A program made the position numbers and the translations under genes. A model generated the notes under the pieces. The model was given only the letters and a program-made list of their open reading frames with translations. It was not told where the DNA came from and searched no databases. Positions 46,820 to 53,946 of a stretch of DNA of 57,888 nt are shown in pieces (within the stretch, counting starts at the first letter, position 1; every line of letters begins with the position of its first letter). Origin of the DNA: Kiritimatiellia bacterium. Its GTDB lineage: Bacteria; Verrucomicrobiota; Kiritimatiellia; JAFGHX01. The stretch is from positions 1 through 57,888 of the forward strand of contig JAFGHX010000039.1 in assembly GCA_016929905.1 (NCBI GenBank). The letters are read 5' to 3'.

Positions 46820-47842
46820 ATGAACACACGGAAGTTGGCGGTTCACCGGCTGGCGGCGGCTGCAGGGTTGATGGTTCTAGGCGTGGTTCCGGGCATTCTG
46901 TGCGCAGGCGAGCCCGAGAAGAAGGCGGAATTCCCGTACGATCTCGATCAGAAACACCGGATCGGCAAGCCGGCGGTCGACGGGGTCATCGCGGTCTACC
47001 CAATCGAGCGGAACGTGCCCGCCGGCGCGGACGCCTATCTCACGCTCGACGAAGCGACGGACGCCAAGACGATCGTGATCAGCGAGAAGGGATCAGGGAC
47101 GGTGCCGGAAGTCACCATCATCAACAAGGGCACTGCGCCGATCTACATCTGCGCAGGCGAGGTGATCCTCGGCGGCAAGCAGGACCGGATGATTTCGCAC
47201 GACGTTCTTGTCAAACCCGGCGCCGAGCTGAGCGTGAGCGTGCGCTGCGTCGAGCAGGGCCGCTGGCGGGCCGGGCGCGGTGCCGCGGGCGGTGAAGCCA
47301 TGACGTTCAGTTCCGGCAAGGCGATGGGCGGGCGCAAGGCGAAGGCCGCCGTCCAGTTCAAAGGCCAGAGCGATGTCTGGAGCGAGGTGGCCCAACAGAA
47401 CGAGCAGGTCGGCGCCCAGAGCCGGACGGGCAGCTACCGCGCCGCCCTGACCGACGAAGAGGTGGCCGCCGCGTACAGGAAGACCGCCAATACGCTGTTA
47501 CCGGCGCTCGAAGGCCGGCATGTCGTCGGCATGGTCGTCGCCGTCGACGGCGAGGTGCACGCCATGGAGCTGTTCGGCAGCCCCGGCCTGTTCGGCAAAG
47601 TGAAGGACAAATTGCTCAAAGCCTGCGTGCTCGACATTCAGGGCGTGACCGGTTCCGGGGCCGCCCCGCCGGACGGCAAGCAAATCCGCGCGTTCTACGA
47701 GGCCGCCGCGCAAGCCGCCAAACAGCCGCTCAAAGCGTATGAACAGAACGGCAACTACATGCGCGAGAGCAGCGATGTGTATCAGAACGATTCGGAGGAT
47801 GGAAAAGGCGCTATCCTGCATCGGAGTCTGTTGAAGAAGTGA
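46820..47842 (+). CDS. secreted ARPP-1-type (DUF6569-like) protein
   Basis: A 340-residue protein; AAAGGAGG precedes ATG 46820. An N-terminal signal segment (RLAAAAGLMVLGVVPGILCAG) suggests export. The core resembles the ARPP-1 family: TIINKGTAPIYICAGEVILG, GKQDRMISHDVLVKPGAELS, VSVRCVEQGRW and GMVVAVDGEVHAMELFGSP. The biochemical role of this family is not established. A Gly/Ala/Arg-rich insertion lies near residues 150-180. It stands alone and diverges from the giant protein gene. Confidence 0.75.
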   Translation: MNTRKLAVHRLAAAAGLMVLGVVPGILCAGEPEKKAEFPYDLDQKHRIGKPAVDGVIAVYPIERNVPAGADAYLTLDEATDAKTIVISEKGSGTVPEVTIINKGTAPIYICAGEVILGGKQDRMISHDVLVKPGAELSVSVRCVEQGRWRAGRGAAGGEAMTFSSGKAMGGRKAKAAVQFKGQSDVWSEVAQQNEQVGAQSRTGSYRAALTDEEVAAAYRKTANTLLPALEGRHVVGMVVAVDGEVHAMELFGSPGLFGKVKDKLLKACVLDIQGVTGSGAAPPDGKQIRAFYEAAAQAAKQPLKAYEQNGNYMRESSDVYQNDSEDGKGAILHRSLLKK

Positions 47843-47851
47843 AGGCCCTGA

Positions 47852-47876
47852 ACGTGCTCGAAAACTTGCTCGAGAA
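47852..47876. repeat. two copies of the CTCGAGAACTT-type dodecamer
   Basis: CTCGAAAACTTG and CTCGAGAACTCA lie just after the ARPP-1 gene. They are the same 12-bp unit as the six-copy array at 48625-48696, on the other side of the membrane-protein gene. Confidence 0.65.
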
Positions 47877-47919
47877 CTCACCCAAGCAAGTTTCTCTCTC
47901 ATGAACGGCGGCATCCGCC

Positions 47920-48591
47920 TCACCCCCCCCAGACCCGCCACAAATGCCGCGCATCGAGCACGGCGTTGAAGACGGCCGCCGGGATGATGCCCGCACGCGC
48001 GAACAGGAGGCAGGGCACCAGGCCGGCGACGATGGACTCGGCCAGGAAGAGTGGCACGCCGTGGCTGACCCCGCCGCCGGCGAGCTGCTGATACCGCACG
48101 AGCACCTGCAGCCCGACGGCGAGCGCGATGGCGATGTGCTGGCGGCGGCAGACCCGGGCGAAGAACGAGACCGAAGCCGCGGCGAAGAACAGGGTGCTGA
48201 ACCCTGCCGACCACAAGATCAGAGCCAGAACCCCGAACGCCGTGTCGGGGAACTGCAGGCTGAGCAGCCGTTCACCGCCGGCCTCCGCAACGGCCGCCTT
48301 CAGGATCGGATCGAACAGCGCGGCCAACGGCATCAGCACCGACGCCAGCAACGCCGCCGCCGCCGATCCGTACAGGATCCGGCGCGTGTCGGGGAACAGC
48401 CCGCACATGCCGGCCCGGGTCCCCCAGGCCGTCGCCATGCCGCCGACCAGCGTCGAGCCGAGAAAGGCGCCCACCGCAAAGACCCCTACCCGCAGCCCGC
48501 CGGCCTCAATCCGGGGCACGGCCATCAGCGTCACAACCGCACCAAGCGCCGCCGCCTTCAACAGGTTCTTTTCTGAGAGGTAATCGCGCAT
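47920..48591 (-). CDS. multi-pass membrane protein of unknown function
   Basis: A 223-residue integral membrane protein with about six hydrophobic segments (for example ALGAVVTLMAVP, VFAVGAFLGSTLVGGMATAW, AAALLASVLMPLAALF, AFGVLALILWSAGFSTLFFA). The C-terminal part (LAESIVAGLVPCLLFARAG then AVFNAVLDARHLW) faintly recalls the helices of CPBP-type intramembrane proteins, but the EExxxR motif is absent. An AGGAGG lies too far (16 nt) from the ATG. The gene is bracketed by the same 12-bp repeat on both sides. Confidence 0.65.
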   Translation of the reverse strand: MRDYLSEKNLLKAAALGAVVTLMAVPRIEAGGLRVGVFAVGAFLGSTLVGGMATAWGTRAGMCGLFPDTRRILYGSAAAALLASVLMPLAALFDPILKAAVAEAGGERLLSLQFPDTAFGVLALILWSAGFSTLFFAAASVSFFARVCRRQHIAIALAVGLQVLVRYQQLAGGGVSHGVPLFLAESIVAGLVPCLLFARAGIIPAAVFNAVLDARHLWRVWGG

Positions 48592-48624
48592 CGTGCCGAG
48601 TGTCCGGCCTCCTCCTGAAACTTG

Positions 48625-48696
48625 CTCGAGAACTTACTCGGGAACTTACTCGGGAACTTACTCGGGAACTTACTCGAGAACTTACTCGAGAACTCT
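48625..48696. repeat. 12-bp tandem array CTCGRGAACTTA, six copies
   Basis: Six head-to-tail units start at 48625, 48637, 48649, 48661, 48673 and 48685. They alternate CTCGAG and CTCGGG; the last unit is variant. A degenerate unit precedes them, and a single CTCGAGAAC follows at about 48728. The period keeps all frames open, which creates false long ORFs here. From 48697 to 48863 there is further repeat-like DNA (GCTATGGCGGACAAC) but no gene. Confidence 0.9.
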
Positions 48697-48863
48697 CGGC
48701 CGGAGGCCGATCAGCCTCCGGCTGCACTCGAGAACCCGCCTTCGCCGTCGTGCCTCCTGGCTTCCGCCGTCGCTCTGCGAGCTATGGCGGACAACTCGGC
48801 GCGCGCGGCCTGCCTGCCCCGAGTCCTCGCGGGGTGGCGGGACAAAGCTTCATCCACACCGGC

Positions 48864-49451
48864 TCATTCCCGAAAGCTGTCTCGCACGGCCAACTGTCTG
48901 GCCCGGTCCAACAGACGTTGCAGCTGCGGCGCCAGGCCGAGCATGCCGAGCATCGAGACGGCGGCGAACGGGAGCATGGTACGCGGCGCCCGCTCCACAA
49001 TCGCCAGCACGAGCCCCATCAGCCCGCACGATTCCGCCAGCGCCCACGAGAGGAGGTGCCCCATCAGCGAACGGCGCGCCAGGCCGTAGAGCCGCTGGTC
49101 CGTCTCCTCCAGCGCCTTCAATTCCTCCAGCCGCTTCGTGTCGACCTGACCGGTCTGCGGATTCGACGCCAGCACGGCCGCATCGACGGGCTGGGCCAGT
49201 ATCGTGCGAATGCGGGCGTCGGAGAACAGCAGGCGCCGCACAGCGAAGGCGCCGGCGACCAGCGCGGGTCCCAGGCACCACAAGGCCCATCGGCCGGCCT
49301 GGGGCATGTTCTGCGCCGGGGCCCCGTCACGACCCCCGACCACAAACGCGACCGCCACGTAGACGGCGAGCGTGGCCAGCATCGCGCCCCACAACACGCG
49401 TTGAACCAACGCCAGCGGCGCCACCAGTCTGGCCAGCTCTCGCGATATCAT
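48864..49451 (-). CDS. four-helix membrane protein of unknown function
   Basis: A 195-residue protein. ATG 49451 has GGGGAG upstream; longer frames run through repeat DNA. Two helices lie at the N-terminus (VLWGAMLATLAVYVAVAFVV, ALWCLGPALVAGAFAVRRLL). A soluble stretch follows (about 70-125; RIRTILAQPVDAAVLASNP), then two more helices (LLSWALAESCGLMGLVLAIV, FAAVSMLGMLGLAPQL). Similar two-plus-two layouts occur in unnamed PVC proteins. No motif suggests a function. It is followed by the 48625 array and preceded by an 18-bp inverted repeat. Confidence 0.65.
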   Translation of the reverse strand: MISRELARLVAPLALVQRVLWGAMLATLAVYVAVAFVVGGRDGAPAQNMPQAGRWALWCLGPALVAGAFAVRRLLFSDARIRTILAQPVDAAVLASNPQTGQVDTKRLEELKALEETDQRLYGLARRSLMGHLLSWALAESCGLMGLVLAIVERAPRTMLPFAAVSMLGMLGLAPQLQRLLDRARQLAVRDSFRE

Positions 49452-49474
49452 CCGCACTCTCCCCGTGTCACACA

Positions 49475-49556
49475 CCCGCCTTCGCCAAGGCTTCGGAGGG
49501 CAAGCCCGGCATCTCGGAGCGAAGCGAAGACCCGCCGTAGCCTTGGCGAAGGCGGG
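49475..49556. repeat. 18-bp perfect inverted repeat (GCCGTAG..GAAGGCGGG family)
   Basis: CCCGCCTTCGCCAAGGCT (49475-49492) and AGCCTTGGCGAAGGCGGG (49539-49556) are perfect reverse complements 46 bp apart, in the gap between two genes on the - strand. The right arm belongs to the dispersed GCCGTAGCC...GCGAAGGCGGG family seen also at 36165 and 56671. Confidence 0.8.
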
Positions 49557-49590
49557 CGGCACCCGGCTCCCGGTATCCGGCTCCGCCGCC

Positions 49591-50172
49591 CTACCAGAAC
49601 TCATACTTGCGGTCCGGCTGAAACGACGGGACAAGCAGCACATCGCCGGCCCGCAGCTTGTCGAGGTTCTTGACCCGCCCCTCGTTCGCGCGCCGGATCC
49701 AATCGGCTTTCTTCTTATCGCCGTACACCAGCGGGTCCGCGGCGATTGACTCCAGCGTATCGCCTTCCCACACTTCGTACAGCTCGATCTTGCCGTAGAG
49801 CCATTCGCGAATCGTGTTGCGCAGCCCCTCGATCTTCTCCTTCAGCGTCTGGTTCGCCTTGCCCGCCGTTTCCAGATCGGCGCGCAGCCCTGCGTTCTTC
49901 TCGTCCAACTCGGCCGCGCGCGCGCGTTCCGCGGCGAGGTCCGCCTGCAATTGCTCGATCTCGGCCTTCAGCTTCTTCCGTTCCTCGACGAGAAACTCCC
50001 ATTCCTTGGCTCGCCTCAGTACGTCTTCGAGATTCGGAGTGGTCTTGCCCGGGCTCTCCTCTTTGCCCTCGTCCTCCTGGGCCGCCGTCGCGCCGCCGAT
50101 CAGCAGCGCCGCCCCGACAAGCCACACCAGCGTCCCACGCCATCCGTTTGCCGGCTTCTTGAAGTTCGTCAT
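49591..50172 (-). CDS. exported coiled-coil LysM protein
   Basis: A 193-residue protein; GGGGAGG precedes ATG 50172. The signal peptide is about residues 1-31 (LVWLVGAALLIGGATA). A long coiled coil follows (about 50-125; EERKKLKAEIEQLQADLAAE). A C-terminal LysM domain (about 130-185) reads YEVWEGDTLESIAADPLVYG then LRAGDVLLVPS. LysM binds peptidoglycan, so it is probably a periplasmic or outer-membrane-associated wall-binding protein, perhaps linked to cell-envelope assembly. The upstream region is REP-rich DNA. Confidence 0.85.
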   Translation of the reverse strand: MTNFKKPANGWRGTLVWLVGAALLIGGATAAQEDEGKEESPGKTTPNLEDVLRRAKEWEFLVEERKKLKAEIEQLQADLAAERARAAELDEKNAGLRADLETAGKANQTLKEKIEGLRNTIREWLYGKIELYEVWEGDTLESIAADPLVYGDKKKADWIRRANEGRVKNLDKLRAGDVLLVPSFQPDRKYEFW

Positions 50173-50407
50173 GTGGCCTCCCCGCCATCTTCCGCACGCG
50201 ATGAGTGTAGAGGGTCGGCATAAGGGTGTCGAGTGTCGAGTGCGGGCGGCGGCCGGCGCCGGCCCGCCCGTGGCGGATTGCGGGAGTCGGAGCAGCCGCC
50301 GCGTTGAGCGTTGCGCCTGCCTCGTTCTTGCCCGCGAAAAGTCGCGAAAGAAGCGCGAAAAGGCCTTACGCAGCATGTGTCGCGACTCCGCTCTGAAAGG
50401 CGTCTTT

Positions 50408-50490
50408 GCGGGAATCGAGGATTGCCACGACGCCGATCAGCCCGGGTTCACTCTTGCCCCTTGCGTCGTGGCAATCCTTTCGATTCCCGC
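50408..50490. repeat. long hairpin with 26-bp arms (copy A)
   Basis: The left arm at 50408-50433 starts GCGGGAATCGAGGATTGCC. The right arm at 50463-50490 is its reverse complement apart from a 2-nt insertion (CCTTTCGATTCCCGC). A second copy with different inner bases lies at 56457-56540. Flanking DNA on both sides carries CGCGAAAA-type words (for example 50330-50370 and 50580-50620). Confidence 0.85.
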
Positions 50491-50880
50491 AATCCGCCAC
50501 GGGCGCATCCGCTGCGCTCCGACAACTCCCCGCACACGCACGCCCCTCGCCCAAACCCAACAGCCTTCTTTCCTCTCCCTTTTCGCGAGCTTTTCGCGCG
50601 TTTTCGCGGGTAAGAAAGGGCCCTGTGTTGTCCGGTCGGAAGAACCGATCGTTGGCGCCGAAGGTCCACAATTGCCACGCGCGCGTGCCGGCCGTATACT
50701 CGGGGAGCGAACGGCGGAGGACATCGTCATGAGAATCAACGGCGCCGGACCGGGCGGACGGGGTACTGGCGGAGCCGGCAACCTCCCCGCGGCCGCACCA
50801 AGTAGGCCGGGCAGCCTGTCCGCCGGAGGCCGCGCAAAGGCGGAAGCTTGGCGAAGGCGGATCCTCGCCCGGCTTCAGGC

Positions 50881-51141
50881 GGCCGAGGACGGCCGCCCTA
50901 CTCCCATCGCCACACCCGACGCAGCCCCGTGCCGAAGTAGGCCGGGCGTCCTCGCCCGGCTTCAGGCGGCCGAGGACGGCCGCTCTACTCCCATCGCCAC
51001 GCCCGACGCAGCCCCGTGCCGAAGTAGGCCGGGCGTCCTCGCCCGGCTTCAGGCGGCCGAGGACGGCCGCCCTACCCCCATCGCCACATCCCACGCAGCC
51101 CCGTGCCGAAGTAGGCCGGGCGTCCTCGCCCGGCCACAGGC
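50881..51141. repeat. three tandem 87-bp units of paired GTAG hairpins
   Basis: Units start at 50881, 50968 and 51055. Each has a reverse-oriented hairpin (GGCCGAGGACGGCCG..CTAC) and a forward one (GTAG, GCCGGGCG, TCCT, CGCCCGGC at 50937-50960, 51024-51047 and 51111-51134). This is the classic paired (BIME) layout. A partial unit precedes at 50859-50880. The array ends 13 bp before the DUF1570 start codon. Because 87 is divisible by 3, it opens spurious long frames. The remainder of 50173-50880 is repeat DNA with no gene. Confidence 0.92.
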
Positions 51142-51154
51142 GGCAGGAAGACGA

Positions 51155-52804
51155 ATGGCAACCGCAGGCACCGCACTGGCGGTGCTCGGGCTCCTGGTCG
51201 CCGCACTCACGCCGGCCTGTGCCGCGCCACTCCGGTTCGTGAAACAGACCGATCTGCCGCAGATCGGCCTGCGCCTGAAGCTCATGCCGCACGCGCGCGA
51301 GACGCCGCCCACCCCGCCCAAAGTCGAGATCTACCGCTTCACCAAGGGGACCGAGAGCTGGAAGACGGAAATGTACGCCCCACTCGACCTCTGGCGGCAG
51401 CGCCAGCATGCGGGGAGCTGGGCCGACGGCGCCGGTAACACGCTGCTGCTGGCCCGCATCAACTGCCCGTTGCCCGAAGGGTTCCCGCATGAGCACGTGT
51501 CGCTGACGGAATACGACGCCAAGGCCACGGAAGCCGCCGAACGCGTGCGCGACGGGTGGACGGAGCCGGAACTGGCGCTCTGGGTCGCCGACTTCACGGG
51601 CGCGAAAACGGCCGCCGCGCACCCCGTCACGCCCCGCCCTCTCGCGGTGAGCGACCTGCTGCAGTTCGACCTCGCCGAACCGGTACCTGCAACGTTGGCT
51701 TATGCGTTCCGTGTCCGCCGGCCCATGCCCGGTCACGCGCCCGCCCCGTCAAGCTGGCTGTTCGCCCGCTTCACACTCGCGCCGGGCGCCGACCGCGACG
51801 CGGCGCGCCAGGCGATCCGCGAGAAATTCTTCGGGTCTGTCAGCCCCATCGCGATCGTCGCGCCGGCCGGGCCGTCGGACACGTTCCAGAATCCCGCAAC
51901 CCTCGTCGGCGGCGGCCCCTCTCAGCCGTTCGAGGCGAGCCGCAAGCAGGTGCGCGACAGCATCCGCAACATGAAAGACTGGTGGTATGTCGAGACGCCC
52001 CACTACATCATTCTCTCCGATCTCGGCACCCGCCACCGCCGGCTCGTGCAGCAGCTCCAGGCGGACATCGAGAAACTGCGTGCCGCCTATGCGCAACTGA
52101 TCCCCGCGCGCCGGCCCATCACGACCATCAGCGTCATCCGCGTGTTCGCCGAGTCCGAGGCCTACACGCGGTACGTCGGCCCGCTGCACGCGGATAGCGT
52201 CGGGCTGTGGATGGCCGCCAAGAAAGAGCTGGTCGTACGGCCCACGTTCGGCGGCCAGTCTGCCGAAGACCGCGACTCCGTGCCGCGCGCCACCTTCCAC
52301 GAGGCGTTCCACCAGTACGTCGACTACGCGTTCGATTACGTGCGGCCCGCCGTCTGGTTCAATGAAGGCCATGCGGTGTTCTTCGAGAATGCGGAACTGC
52401 GAGGCGGCCGAGTCAGCATCGACGAGGGGCGCCGGCACCTGAAGACGCTGCGCGAGCTTATCGAGAGCGACTGGCTGACGGCCGACCGGATCCGCGCCAT
52501 CCTGGCGATGAGCTATCCGGACTTCTATGCCGGCAGCCTCGACGTCAAGCTCCAGCGCTATGCCGTCGCCTGGGGCATCGTCTACTACCTGCGCAAGGGG
52601 CTGGATCCCGAGGCGCCGCCCGCCTATGCGGGCGTGCTGGACCGCTACGGCGACGCGCTGTGGCAGACCCGCGACGCCGGCCAGGCCACCGAGGCGGCCT
52701 TCGCGGGGATTGACCTGGCGGCGTTCCGCGACGAGCTCGTCCAATTCTGGAAATCGGCAAGCCGCCGCGCCCGCGCACGACGCAATCTGCTCTTCGCGCC
52801 GTAG
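51155..52804 (+). CDS. exported DUF1570 protein with intact HExxH zinc-protease motif
   Basis: A 549-residue protein. ATG 51155 follows AGGAAG; upstream open frame is repeat DNA. The signal peptide is about residues 1-24 (ALAVLGLLVAALTPACA). The C-terminal half matches the DUF1570 / gluzincin-like fold: TPHYIILSDLG, then FHEAFHQYVDYAF with HEAFH at 382-386 (two zinc His and the catalytic Glu), then WFNEGHAVFFE with Glu404 as the third ligand. It is probably a secreted zinc metallopeptidase of unknown substrate. A paralogue at 53947 lacks the motif. The TAG stop is the TAG of a GTAG repeat head. Confidence 0.83.
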   Translation: MATAGTALAVLGLLVAALTPACAAPLRFVKQTDLPQIGLRLKLMPHARETPPTPPKVEIYRFTKGTESWKTEMYAPLDLWRQRQHAGSWADGAGNTLLLARINCPLPEGFPHEHVSLTEYDAKATEAAERVRDGWTEPELALWVADFTGAKTAAAHPVTPRPLAVSDLLQFDLAEPVPATLAYAFRVRRPMPGHAPAPSSWLFARFTLAPGADRDAARQAIREKFFGSVSPIAIVAPAGPSDTFQNPATLVGGGPSQPFEASRKQVRDSIRNMKDWWYVETPHYIILSDLGTRHRRLVQQLQADIEKLRAAYAQLIPARRPITTISVIRVFAESEAYTRYVGPLHADSVGLWMAAKKELVVRPTFGGQSAEDRDSVPRATFHEAFHQYVDYAFDYVRPAVWFNEGHAVFFENAELRGGRVSIDEGRRHLKTLRELIESDWLTADRIRAILAMSYPDFYAGSLDVKLQRYAVAWGIVYYLRKGLDPEAPPAYAGVLDRYGDALWQTRDAGQATEAAFAGIDLAAFRDELVQFWKSASRRARARRNLLFAP

Positions 52805-52904
52805 CGCGGCGTTCTCCGACGGCGTCCGCCGCGGCGTTGTCGCGAAGGCGGAACGCCTGCCCTAACCTCAACCCCGGCCACGGCTTCGGTGAAACCGGGT
52901 CTAC
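52801..52904. repeat. REP pair between the DUF1570 stop and the RAYT stop
   Basis: GTAGCGCGGCGTTC... (from 52801) points forward, and a reverse-oriented element ends in CTAC at 52901-52904, directly against the RAYT stop codon (52905-52907). The forward copy gives the DUF1570 stop codon. The reverse copy reads GTAGACCCGGTTTCACCG on the - strand. Confidence 0.8.
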
Positions 52905-53480
52905 TCACAGCAACCATGCATCTTCTCGGAGAACCAATCCCGCCCGTGCGGGATTGTTCCGAATGTACGACACAATCTTGTCGTCTTCCTGCACACTACG
53001 CGACCAGTGATCGAACCACTCGCGCTGCCAGAAGCGCATACCTTTTCGGTTCAGGACCTGATTGCAGGCGCGACCTGTATATCGTTTGAAGTCCCGCATA
53101 ACCTGACTGAGCGGGCGGCTCCCGCACCGGAAGAACAAATGGACATGGTTTGGCATGGTTACGCTGGCGATCATGTGCCAGTACCCGAGACGAGAGTATT
53201 TTTCGATTGTGGCCTTCACGATGCCCGCGACCTCGGGCGAGGAAAACCACGCGTCTCCTGTATTCTTGTCCAACCACTGCTCCATCTTGTTGAAGTATTT
53301 GCGTGACTTGTTCAGGTAATCGCTCTGTTCTACATCACCCAACAAAGCCGCAAGATCTTCGATGACCCGACGTGGCAGGCTATTGGCGAGACGGACGGTC
53401 ACGAAGTAACGCCCATCGACCACCTCCCAATGCGGAAGGGCGCCACGCCAGAAACTGATCGTCACTGGTTGTCTGCTCAT
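52905..53480 (-). CDS. REP-associated tyrosine transposase (RAYT, Y1/HUH family)
   Basis: A 191-residue single-strand transposase related to IS200/IS605 TnpA. The HUH motif is HVH at 112-114 in MPNHVHLFF, and the nucleophile is Tyr172 in KIVSYIRNNPARAGL. Other family marks are YFVTVRLANSL, LGYWHMIASVTMPNH and RFWQREWFDHW. RAYTs are single-copy domesticated transposases that cut and join REP hairpins headed by GTAG. Here such hairpins flank the gene on both sides (52801-52904 and 53509-53640). ATG 53480 has only a weak RBS; the upstream frame runs into repeats. Full-length for the family, so probably active. Confidence 0.92.
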   Translation of the reverse strand: MSRQPVTISFWRGALPHWEVVDGRYFVTVRLANSLPRRVIEDLAALLGDVEQSDYLNKSRKYFNKMEQWLDKNTGDAWFSSPEVAGIVKATIEKYSRLGYWHMIASVTMPNHVHLFFRCGSRPLSQVMRDFKRYTGRACNQVLNRKGMRFWQREWFDHWSRSVQEDDKIVSYIRNNPARAGLVLREDAWLL

Positions 53481-53508
53481 GTCGTTCTCGCGGTGCCATG
53501 TTCGGCAA

Positions 53509-53640
53509 GTAGGGCGGCGTTCACCGAACGCCTGCCCCAACCCCGACCCCGGCCTCGGCTTCGGTGAAGCCGGGCCTACCCCCAGTAGCACGGCGTTCAC
53601 CGAACGCCTGCCCAAACCCCGACCCCGGCCTCGGCTTGCG
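53509..53640. repeat. cluster of GTAG-headed REP hairpins 5' of the RAYT gene
   Basis: GTAG GGCGGCGTTC ACC GAACGCCTGCC (53509-53535) points forward. A reverse unit ends in CTAC at 53576-53579 (CGGCTTC-GGT-GAAGCCG stem). A third forward copy, GTAGCACGGCGTTC..., starts at 53585. The cluster lies 29 bp upstream of the RAYT start, as in known RAYT loci. 53641-53760 shows no feature. Confidence 0.9.
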
Positions 53641-53765
53641 CGGTCGGTGGAACCTGCCGCTTCCAATCAACCCGATGTACCAGAACCTGTGAAGAGAGAC
53701 AAGGAAGTCGTCCGCTTCCGCCGACACGAAGCGGACCCGCGCCTGCGACTCACTCGAATATGGCC

Positions 53766-53795
53766 TTGCGGCCACTCGCGACCATCCTGTACAAT
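53766..53795 (+). promoter_or_regulatory. candidate promoter for the second DUF1570 gene
   Basis: TTGCGG (53766-53771), 18-bp spacer, TACAAT (53790-53795). The -10 is good and the -35 partial. Transcription would start near 53802, upstream of both possible start codons (ATG 53848, GTG 53947). Confidence 0.4.
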
Positions 53796-53946
53796 GGCAG
53801 ACGCAGTCAGGCAGCGGTCCGTCAATTGTCTTGCCGACAGGTGTTCTATGGAGTTTCTTTGCCGTGCAGTTCGCCGGCGTCCCGAGTGCGGGCGGGTTCG
53901 ACGAGGATTCCGACAAAGACCACGACAGAGGGAGGGACCGCTTCTC

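Noticed and set aside
48600..49673. 357-codon + strand frame over the dodecamer array
   Set aside because: It is formed by the 12-bp array and the antisense of a membrane-protein gene, with no recognisable domain.
49814..51154. Long + strand open frame upstream of the DUF1570 start
   Set aside because: It runs antisense over the LysM gene and through the 87-bp repeats, whose length (divisible by 3) keeps the frame open. The signal peptide and RBS place the true start at 51155.
53479..53946. N-terminal 156 codons of the longest DUF1570-2 frame
   Set aside because: The first part translates REP hairpins; the promoter at 53766 and the signal peptide place the start at 53848 or, more likely, 53947.
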